Positions 1 to 4,976 of a DNA stretch of 5,494 bases are shown piece after piece. A program made the translations under genes and the position numbers. The stretch's first letter is position 1, and every line of letters begins with the position of its first letter. The notes under the pieces were generated by a model. The model saw only the letters and a program-made list of their open reading frames with translations, had not been told where the DNA came from and made no database searches. The stretch spans positions 1-5,494 of the forward strand of contig JAYZDB010000224.1 in the NCBI GenBank assembly GCA_036338025.1. Direction: 5' to 3'. The DNA comes from JAYZDB01 sp036338025. Lineage in GTDB: Bacteria > Planctomycetota > UBA1135 > UBA2386.

Positions 1-1
1 G

Positions 2-1003
2 ATCGAGGCGTTTGGCGGGCCGTACAAACGACTCAACGTCGAATTCGATCACGTTACCGGCGAGAGCTTCTACGAGGACAAGATGGAAGACGCCATCGGT
101 CGGGTAGAGGAGGCTGGCATCCTGGTGGAATCCGATGGTGCACAAGTCGTGGATTTCGAGTCCAAGAAGATGCCGCCCTGCATCCTCCGCAAGTCCGACG
201 GTACCACTATCTATGCAACTCGAGATCTGGCCGCGATCTTCTACCGCGCTGAGCAATTCAAGTTCGATCGAGCCCTCTACGTAGTTGGAGGGGAGCAGAA
301 ACTGCACTTCAATCAACTCAAGGCAGTGCTCACGAAAATGAACCTGCCCCTGGCTGAGAAGATTGAGCATGTGCCGTTCGGCCTGATCCTGTCGAAGGAC
401 CCTGAGACAGACAAGTGGGGCAAGTTCTCGACCCGGGCGGGCAACGCGATCTTCCTGGACGAGGTGTTGGATGAGGCAGTCGCCAACGTGCGCAAGATCA
501 TCGACGAAAAGAACCCCGACCTCGAAAATTCCGACCAGGTCGCCGAGCAGGTCGGCGTATCGGCGATTGTCTTCAACGATCTCAAGAACTCTCGCATCAA
601 GGACGTGAAGTTCGATTGGGATCTACTGCTCAATTTCGAGGGCGAGACCGGGCCATACGTCCAGTACGCCGTCGCCCGCCTCTCTGGGATCCTGCGCAAG
701 GCGCAAGAGACCACCGTTGGTGAAATCGACTTCGAACTTCTCTCCGATGCCGATCAGGTTCTTCTTACCATGCTGGAGTTCGGGCCAGCGCTACAACGCG
801 CCTCCGAACAGAACGAACCCAGTATCATTACCAACCTGATGATCCAGCTAGCCGGGGACATCCACAGCTACCTGCGTGACCACCACGTCCTGAGAGCGGA
901 CGACGACCTGCGGGCCGCCCGGATCGCCCTGGTCTCCGCTGCCCGCGACCTTCTCAAGATCGGGTTGGACTTGCTCGGAGTCGCTGCCCCAGATCGAATG
1001 TAG
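2..1003 (+). CDS. argS: arginyl-tRNA synthetase, C-terminal part (5' end outside window)
   Basis: Arginyl-tRNA synthetase is a cytoplasmic class I enzyme that charges tRNA-Arg with arginine using ATP. The reading frame is open from base 2, giving 333 visible residues. The family usually has about 550-650, so the N-terminal domain and the HIGH motif lie upstream of the window. Recognisable segments are GESFY near the left edge, TTIYATRDLAA, YVVGGEQKLHFNQL, and GKFSTRAGN in the KMSKS-loop position. The degenerate loop without the second lysine is normal for many ArgRS proteins. The C-terminal DALR-type anticodon-binding domain starts around YVQYAVARLSGILRKA and ends in the typical APDRM tail. 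An ATG at 83 is internal, because the family homology extends upstream of it. The stop is only 4 nt from apt, suggesting co-transcription. Identification is very secure. Confidence 0.96.
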   Translation: MEAFGGPYKRLNVEFDHVTGESFYEDKMEDAIGRVEEAGILVESDGAQVVDFESKKMPPCILRKSDGTTIYATRDLAAIFYRAEQFKFDRALYVVGGEQKLHFNQLKAVLTKMNLPLAEKIEHVPFGLILSKDPETDKWGKFSTRAGNAIFLDEVLDEAVANVRKIIDEKNPDLENSDQVAEQVGVSAIVFNDLKNSRIKDVKFDWDLLLNFEGETGPYVQYAVARLSGILRKAQETTVGEIDFELLSDADQVLLTMLEFGPALQRASEQNEPSIITNLMIQLAGDIHSYLRDHHVLRADDDLRAARIALVSAARDLLKIGLDLLGVAAPDRM

Positions 1004-1007
1004 AGCT

Positions 1008-1523
1008 ATGAACCTCAACGACTACCTGCGCGACGTACCTGACTTCCCCAAGCCGGGCATCATGTTCAAGGACATCGCCCCGCTCCTCGCTGACCACGGG
1101 GCCCTGACCCACTGCATCGACCAGATGGCGGCGGCGGTCGCAGACCTCGATATCCAAAGAGTCGCTGGGATCGAATCCCGGGGGTTCCTTTTCGGCACTC
1201 CGCTGGCCCTGAAGCTCGGCCTCGGATTCACCCCGATCCGTAAGCCTGGCAAGCTGCCTGCCGCAACCACCAAGTACGAATACGAACTCGAATACGGCAC
1301 GGACACCCTCGAGATCCACAACGACGGGGTGGCGCCAGGCGACAAGGTGCTGATCGTCGATGACGTCCTTGCCACCGGCGGTACCGCCCAGGCCGCCTGC
1401 GAACTGGTCCAGATGGTAGGGGGCGAAGTCGCAGCCTGCGTCTTCCTGCTGGAGCTGGGCTTCCTGTCCGGTCGGGACAAGCTGATCGGGCGGACCGTAA
1501 GGTCCCTGATATGTGATGACTGA
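1008..1523 (+). CDS. apt: adenine phosphoribosyltransferase
   Basis: Apt is a cytoplasmic purine-salvage enzyme that converts adenine and PRPP to AMP and pyrophosphate. The 171-residue product is within the usual family range (about 170-185). It starts with the family motif FPKPGIMFKDI (residues 13-23). It then shows GIESRGFLFG (54-63), the flexible-loop region RKPGKLPAATTKYEYELEYG (78-97), and the PRPP-binding signature VLIVDDVLATGGTA (114-127) with its two adjacent aspartates. The hypoxanthine/guanine enzymes share the PRPP loop, but the N-terminal PGIxFxDI and ESRGF motifs are those of Apt. The ATG lies 4 nt after the argS stop. No strong Shine-Dalgarno sequence precedes it (only GAG at 1003-1005), so translational coupling to argS is plausible. 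The next gene is 352 nt away and has its own leader, so apt probably ends this operon. Confidence 0.96.
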   Translation: MNLNDYLRDVPDFPKPGIMFKDIAPLLADHGALTHCIDQMAAAVADLDIQRVAGIESRGFLFGTPLALKLGLGFTPIRKPGKLPAATTKYEYELEYGTDTLEIHNDGVAPGDKVLIVDDVLATGGTAQAACELVQMVGGEVAACVFLLELGFLSGRDKLIGRTVRSLICDD

Positions 1524-1550
1524 AGCACCCATGGGAAGACGATTTACGAA

Positions 1551-1571
1551 TTCTCCTAAAGTTCCGGAGAA
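1551..1571 (+). other. inverted repeat / hairpin 28 nt after apt stop
   Basis: TTCTCC (1551-1556) is a perfect complement of GGAGAA (1566-1571), giving a 6-bp stem with a 9-nt loop. No U-run follows, so this is not a textbook intrinsic terminator. It could be a 3'-end or processing hairpin for the argS-apt transcript, or a chance repeat. Confidence 0.3.
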
Positions 1572-1611
1572 ACCACTCAACCCAGCGGGGCTACTGGACG
1601 ATATACGATGG

Positions 1612-1631
1612 CCGGCCGACACTATGGCCGG
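1612..1631 (+). other. GC-rich hairpin upstream of the riboswitch
   Basis: CCGGCC (1612-1617) pairs perfectly with GGCCGG (1626-1631) around an 8-nt loop, and G1611/T1632 could add a wobble pair. The stem is all G/C and sits about 14 nt before the riboswitch closing stem. It may end read-through from apt or insulate the aptamer. The following bases are GCGATCTTTG, with no clear U-tract, so terminator function is uncertain. Confidence 0.35.
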
Positions 1632-1644
1632 TGCGATCTTTGAC

Positions 1645-1741
1645 GCTTCTCGATAAAGGCAAAACCACCGAAAGGTGGTGACGCAAAGCCAAGGGCCTAA
1701 CCCACCGCGAGGTGATATGGCAGCCGGTTCCCGAATGAAGC
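1645..1741 (+). promoter_or_regulatory. cyclic-di-GMP-I (GEMM-I) riboswitch aptamer
   Basis: This matches the GEMM-I consensus strongly. GGCAAA (1658-1663) leads into a 6-bp stem, ACCACC (1664-1669) with GGTGGT (1674-1679), capped by a GAAA tetraloop (1670-1673). The near-invariant GACGCAAAGCC follows (1680-1690), then GGCCTAA (1694-1700). A second helix, CACC/GGTG (1703-1714), is capped by GCGA, and next come TATGG (1716-1720) and the 3' strand CAGCCGGTTCCCG (1721-1733). CCTAA plus TATGG resembles the 11-nt GNRA-tetraloop receptor that docks the first stem in this class. A closing stem is formed by GCTTC (1645-1649) with GAAGC (1737-1741), plus CG/CG at 1651-1652/1732-1733. By alignment to the Vibrio cholerae Vc2 aptamer, the ligand-contacting G20 corresponds to G1658 and A47 to A1685. 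G at position 20 favours c-di-GMP over the cGAMP-type (A20) variant. The aptamer lies 134 nt upstream of the sigma factor start and is the likely control element for it. Confidence 0.93.
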
Positions 1742-1850
1742 TGGGTGTGCTATCTACGCATAGCAACCAGAAAGAGCCTGGAGAACAGGGCGTGGGAATC
1801 CGCTGACAGGGCCGTCGGCACGAGGAGTCCAATCGACTCTTTAAACGCCC
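1741..1850 (+). promoter_or_regulatory. structured leader downstream of the aptamer, candidate expression platform
   Basis: Several helices can be drawn by eye. Hairpin 1741-1770 pairs CTGG (1741-1744) with CCAG (1767-1770), T1746 with A1766, and TGCTAT (1748-1753) with ATAGCA (1760-1765). Stem GGGCGT/ACGCCC (1788-1793/1845-1850) encloses hairpin GCTGAC/GTCGGC (1802-1807/1814-1819). It also encloses hairpin GAGTC/GACTC (1825-1829/1835-1839), which is extendable with A-U and wobble pairs. The result looks like a three-way junction. The strand GGGAATC (1794-1800) inside it is complementary, with one G-U, to GGTTCCC (1726-1732) in the aptamer, which suggests a ligand-dependent exchange. There is no canonical U-tract terminator, so control could be over translation. 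The pairings are seen in the sequence; the switching function is inferred. Confidence 0.4.
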
Positions 1851-1864
1851 CAGTTACCGATACC

Positions 1865-1868
1865 GGAG
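1865..1868 (+). promoter_or_regulatory. ribosome binding site for the sigma factor gene
   Basis: GGAG lies 7 nt before the ATG at 1876 and supports that start. It is followed by TTCTCC, so the motif is locally self-complementary, although the 2-nt gap is too short for a full hairpin. Confidence 0.55.
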
Positions 1869-1875
1869 TTCTCCA

Positions 1876-2799
1876 ATGGCCCGTTCTACCGCTCTTCGCA
1901 AGCCTGCCGTCCGCCCGTCTGCTACCCGCTCAACCAAGACGCAGGCCCAAAAGCCCAGTCCCGAGGTCAGCACCAAGAAAAGTCCTGCTCCGCGGACCCG
2001 CACCCGGTTCGCGCCGGCAGTTGAAGGCGGACTCTCCATGGACGATGACCTGCAGGGCATCTGGGTCACCTACAAGAAGACCAACGACGACAACCTCCGC
2101 AACATCCTCATCGAGATCCACATGCCCCTGGTGCGGATGATCGCTGAGCGCCTCCTGCAGACCCTGCCGAAGTCGATTGAACTCGAGGACCTTACCAGCG
2201 CCGGGACCTTCGGCCTGATGGACGCCATCAACGGTTTCGACCTGAGCCGCGGCATCAAGTTCAAGACCTACTGCACGACCCGCATCCGCGGCTCGATCCT
2301 GGACGAATTGCGCTCCCAGGACTGGGTCCCCCGCCTCGTGCGCCTGAAGGCCCACCGCCTTGAGAAGGCGCTCCGCCAGCTCGAAGGAAACCTCGGTCGT
2401 GATCCGAACCACTTCGAACTCGCTGAAGCCATGGAGATGACGATCGATGAACTCCAGGCCACGCGTCAAGAAGCCAGCGCCAGGACCATCTTCTCGCTTT
2501 CAGAGAAGTGGGATGACGGCAGCGACAACAGCGAGATGGAGAAAGTCGAGATCCTCGCGGACAAGAAGTGCGCGGACCCCATGCAGACCATGCAACAGCG
2601 GGACGTTCTCGACCTGATCACCAGCAACCTCACCAAGAAAGAGCGGTTGATCATCATCATGTATTACTACGAGGGCCTCACCATGCGCGAGATCGGCGAG
2701 ATCATGGAACTCACAGAGTCCCGGGTTTGCCAGATCCACAGCAACGTGATGTCACGACTGAAGACGCAGCTAAGCAAGGTCAGCCAGCAGATTCAGTAA
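1876..2799 (+). CDS. fliA: FliA/WhiG-family RNA polymerase sigma factor
   Basis: This is an alternative sigma factor of the sigma-28 type, which directs RNA polymerase to flagellar, motility or developmental promoters in other bacteria. Sigma region 2 spans roughly residues 74-156, with LEDLTSAGTFGLMDAINGFD (103-122), FKTYCTTRIRGSILDELR and the hallmark DWVPRLVR (149-156). Region 3 covers about 157-230, including LGRDPNHFELAEAM. Region 4 (about 242-299) carries a helix-turn-helix in MREIGEIMELTESRVCQIHS. The 307-residue length exceeds the usual 240-280 because the first 54 residues are a basic, Ala/Pro/Ser/Thr-rich, probably disordered tail. The start at 1876 is chosen for its GGAG site. An internal ATG at 2038 (Met55), preceded by AAGGCGG, would give a 253-residue protein of normal family length. 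Upstream lies a c-di-GMP riboswitch. No flagellar gene or anti-sigma gene is visible in the window, so the regulon is unknown. Confidence 0.93.
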   Translation: MARSTALRKPAVRPSATRSTKTQAQKPSPEVSTKKSPAPRTRTRFAPAVEGGLSMDDDLQGIWVTYKKTNDDNLRNILIEIHMPLVRMIAERLLQTLPKSIELEDLTSAGTFGLMDAINGFDLSRGIKFKTYCTTRIRGSILDELRSQDWVPRLVRLKAHRLEKALRQLEGNLGRDPNHFELAEAMEMTIDELQATRQEASARTIFSLSEKWDDGSDNSEMEKVEILADKKCADPMQTMQQRDVLDLITSNLTKKERLIIIMYYYEGLTMREIGEIMELTESRVCQIHSNVMSRLKTQLSKVSQQIQ

Positions 2800-2803
2800 G
2801 GAC

Positions 2804-2840
2804 CCTGGACGCGCCAGCCACCCGCTGGATACGCGTCAGG
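2804..2840 (+). terminator. long hairpin just after the sigma factor stop codon
   Basis: CCTG (2804-2807) pairs with CAGG (2837-2840), ACGCG (2809-2813) with CGCGT (2832-2836), and CCAGC (2814-2818) with GCTGG (2824-2828). This makes 14 base pairs with a bulged G2808, a 3-nt bulge (2829-2831) and a 5-nt loop. It begins 5 nt after TAA. No U-run follows, so it may be a Rho-type or U-less terminator, or a transcript-stabilising 3' hairpin. Confidence 0.45.
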
Positions 2841-3077
2841 CAGAGACTCCAAGTACGGTGAGGTAGCAGGCGGCCCCAACAAGGCCGCGTGCCCCACCGC
2901 GCCTGGCCGCCGACGTCTCCGACACCCGATGCCACGCTGACTCCTGCCGGGTCAGAATGGGCGCGGCGAACGAAAAAACCGGGCCGGGCCGAGCATTGCC
3001 GGGCGGAGCGGCCTAGACTCTTGCGCCCCTTCCCGCGCGGGACCCCGACTCACCTCAGGATCTGGCACGTAAGCACA
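2841..3077 (+). other. gene-free region between sigma factor and etfB with further hairpins
   Basis: No convincing gene lies here. GCGGCC (2870-2875) pairs with GGCCGC (2883-2888) around a 7-nt loop. CTGACTC (2937-2943) pairs with GGGTCAG (2949-2955), including one wobble pair. These could end transcription or precede the etf promoter, which must lie here if etfBA is its own transcript. TAGACT (3014-3019) resembles a -10 box but has no properly spaced -35. An open frame joins etfB from 2889, but that stretch is Arg/Pro-rich and unlike EtfB. Confidence 0.4.
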
Positions 3078-3827
3078 ATGAATATCGTAGTTTGCATCAA
3101 ACGCGTGGCCGCGAGCAACTCGACGATCAAGGTTGCGGCCGACGGCGCCTCGCTCGACGACAGCGGCGTCGAGTTCGAAATCAATCCGTACGACGAATTT
3201 GCTGTCGAACAAGCCCTGCAAACCAAGGAAGCCGTCGGTGCCGGCGAAGTCACCGTGGTCTCTCTCGGCTGCTCAGACTCGGTCAAGGAGTTGCGCGACT
3301 GCCTGGCGCGGGGAGCTGACAAGGCTGTCCTGCTGAAACACGACGGGCAGGCCGACGCCTACGCGAACTCCGAGATGCTGGCGTCCTGGCTGAAAGACCA
3401 GAACGCCGATCTGATCCTGATGGGCAAGCAGTCGATCGATGATGACAACGGCCAGGTGCCTCAGCGGGTCGCAACCCTCCTCGACATCTCCTGCGTCACG
3501 GATGTGAAGAAGGTCGAAATCCAAGACGGCACGGTGACTGCAGAGCGGGACATCGAAGGGGGGCGCGAAATCGTCTCGTGCAAGTTGCCAGCCATCCTCT
3601 CGACGCAGAAGGGGCTCAATGAGCCACGCTACGCCAACCTGAAAGGCATCATGAAGGCCAAGAAGAAGCCCTTCGAGGAGATCGACGCCAGCGTGGTCGA
3701 ATCTGCCCTCACCACAGTCTCCCTCAGCCTGCCGCCGGCGCGAGGCGATGGCCGCATCGTCGGAGAGGGCCCCGAAGCCGTCGACGCCCTGATCGACGCC
3801 CTCAAGGACGAAGCCAAGGTTCTCTAG
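3078..3827 (+). CDS. etfB: electron transfer flavoprotein subunit beta
   Basis: EtfB pairs with EtfA to form a soluble heterodimer carrying FAD and AMP. It takes electrons from flavin dehydrogenases such as acyl-CoA dehydrogenases and passes them to ETF:quinone oxidoreductase. From the ATG at 3078 the product is 249 residues, the normal family length. It begins MNIVVCIKRV, the typical first strand. The AMP-binding segment GKQSIDDDNGQVPQ lies at 116-129. The signature and dehydrogenase-recognition loop NEPRYANLKGIMKAKKKP lies at 181-198. These resemble the classical, non-bifurcating type. The frame stays open upstream to 2889, but those 63 extra codons encode an Arg/Pro-rich stretch absent from the family, so 3078 is preferred. 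No clear Shine-Dalgarno sequence precedes it. etfA follows after 11 nt. No dehydrogenase or ETF-QO gene is present in the window. Confidence 0.95.
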   Translation: MNIVVCIKRVAASNSTIKVAADGASLDDSGVEFEINPYDEFAVEQALQTKEAVGAGEVTVVSLGCSDSVKELRDCLARGADKAVLLKHDGQADAYANSEMLASWLKDQNADLILMGKQSIDDDNGQVPQRVATLLDISCVTDVKKVEIQDGTVTAERDIEGGREIVSCKLPAILSTQKGLNEPRYANLKGIMKAKKKPFEEIDASVVESALTTVSLSLPPARGDGRIVGEGPEAVDALIDALKDEAKVL

Positions 3828-3838
3828 GAACAAGTTCC
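3826..3838 (+). promoter_or_regulatory. etfA ribosome binding site inside a small palindrome
   Basis: AGGA (3826-3829) overlaps the etfB stop codon and lies 9 nt before the etfA ATG, supporting that start and coupled translation. The bases GGAACAAGTTCC (3827-3838) form a near-perfect palindrome covering the site and ending directly at the start codon. Confidence 0.5.
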
Positions 3839-4825
3839 ATGTCGAACGACGTAGTAGTCATCGCCGAAGCCCGTGACGGCTCGCTCAAGAGACCATCGCT
3901 GGAGGTCGTTTCCGCTGCCATCGATCTGGCGGCAAAGGCCGGCGGCGAAGTCGTGGCGGTCATTCTTGGCAGTGGCATCGATGCCGCCAAAACCGAACTA
4001 CAGGCATCCGGTGCCCACCGGGTCGTGGCAGTTGAGTCCGAAGCCCTGGCCAAGTACAGCGGCGACGGCTACGCCACCGCCGCGGTTGAAGCACTCAAAG
4101 ATATAAGCGCGTCCTCCATCCTGATGGCGCACACCGCCATGGGCAAGGATCTCGCACCCCGCATCGCCGCCCGACTCGGTGTCGGACTGATCAGCGATGC
4201 GACCGCTCTGCACTTCGAGGACAACAAGTTCGGTGCGACCAAGCCGGTCTACGCTGGCAAGGCTTACACCAAGAGCGTGGCAAACAAGTCGCCGTTCATG
4301 GCCACCGTGCGGCCTAACAACTTCGAAGCCAGGTCTGGTGGCAGCGCTGACATTGCACAGGTTACGCCGTCTCTCGACGCCTCTGCAATCAAGGCCATTG
4401 TCACCGAAGTCATCGCGGGTGCACGCGACAGCGTCCCCTTGCAGGAAGCATCCGTTGTGGTCTCGGGAGGACGCGGCCTCAAGGAAGCCGAACACTTCAA
4501 CCTGATCGAAGATCTGGCAGCGGCCTTTGGGCCGGGCGTGGCTGCCGTAGGTGCTTCGCGCGCCGTCGTCGATGCCGGCTGGCGCCCTCACCGGGAACAG
4601 GTGGGGCAAACCGGCAAGGTGGTCTCGCCACCCCTGTACATCGCTTGCGGTATCAGCGGTGCGATCCAACACCTGGCCGGCATGCGGACGAGCAAGTGCA
4701 TCGTCGCCATCAACAAGGACCCCGAAGCGCCGATTTTCAAGGTCGCAGACTTCGGAATCGTCGGCGATGTCTTCGACGTGCTGCCGGTGCTGACCGAAGC
4801 CGTAAAAGCCGCAGTCGCGAGCTGA
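3839..4825 (+). CDS. etfA: electron transfer flavoprotein subunit alpha
   Basis: EtfA is the FAD-carrying partner of EtfB. The 328-residue product has the normal length. The N-terminal Rossmann-like domain starts MSNDVVVIAEARDG. The middle shows GKDLAPRIAARLGVGLISD (102-120) and the segment ending in ATVRPNNF (155-162). The C-terminal FAD-binding domain is intact: GASRAVVDAGW with Ser240 and Arg241, GQTGK (256-260), SPPLYIACGISGAIQHLAGM (263-282), and NKDPEAPIFKVADFGIVGD (292-310). Arg241 matches the family arginine that contacts the flavin. The gene follows etfB by 11 nt with a good AGGA site, so the two subunits should be made together. There is no sign of damage. After the stop comes a 151-nt gap (4826-4976) in which I see neither a clear terminator hairpin nor a promoter. 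Confidence 0.97.
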   Translation: MSNDVVVIAEARDGSLKRPSLEVVSAAIDLAAKAGGEVVAVILGSGIDAAKTELQASGAHRVVAVESEALAKYSGDGYATAAVEALKDISASSILMAHTAMGKDLAPRIAARLGVGLISDATALHFEDNKFGATKPVYAGKAYTKSVANKSPFMATVRPNNFEARSGGSADIAQVTPSLDASAIKAIVTEVIAGARDSVPLQEASVVVSGGRGLKEAEHFNLIEDLAAAFGPGVAAVGASRAVVDAGWRPHREQVGQTGKVVSPPLYIACGISGAIQHLAGMRTSKCIVAINKDPEAPIFKVADFGIVGDVFDVLPVLTEAVKAAVAS

Positions 4826-4976
4826 TCCTCCCGGCGGAAACCCCAGGCAACCAGACCCCGCCCGCCCGTAACAGCCGTCCCAGCGGTGCAATACCGGGAA
4901 ATCCGTGTCCCCGAACTGCGGCAGCCAGGACAATGCGGACGTTTCCAGCACTCAACCAACCAAGCCCACCCCAATC

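Noticed and set aside
1602..1607. TATACG as a -10 box for the riboswitch transcript
   Set aside because: No -35-like hexamer is found at 16-18 nt upstream, so a single partial match is too weak.
1531..1656. A 41-codon open frame starting 7 nt after apt and stopping at the first bases of the aptamer
   Set aside because: There is no clear ribosome site, the product resembles nothing I know, and fewer than half of its third positions are G/C by my count, unlike the neighbouring genes. Chance is likelier, though it could be a leader peptide.
954..1832. A 292-codon open frame on the minus strand
   Set aside because: It lies antisense to argS, apt and the riboswitch, shows no family motif, and is explained as a shadow of GC-rich coding DNA.
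1776..1840. tRNA-like or ribozyme-like element in the sigma leader
   Set aside because: The GAGTC/GACTC stem has only a 5-nt loop, not a 7-nt T-loop. No hammerhead core is present, and the region is too short for a group I intron.
1770..1866. A second, tandem GEMM aptamer, suggested by TTACCGAT at 1854-1861, which resembles the end of the Vc2 aptamer
   Set aside because: The required GACGCAAAGCC core and the GNRA-capped first stem are absent from this stretch.
2996..3019. TTGCCG with TAGACT as an etfBA promoter
   Set aside because: The spacer is only 12 nt, too short for a sigma-70-type promoter. TAGACT alone is suggestive but not enough.
2889..3077. N-terminal extension of EtfB from an ATG at 2889
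   Set aside because: The 63 extra residues are Arg/Pro-rich and unlike the family, whereas the ATG at 3078 gives the standard N-terminus and length.
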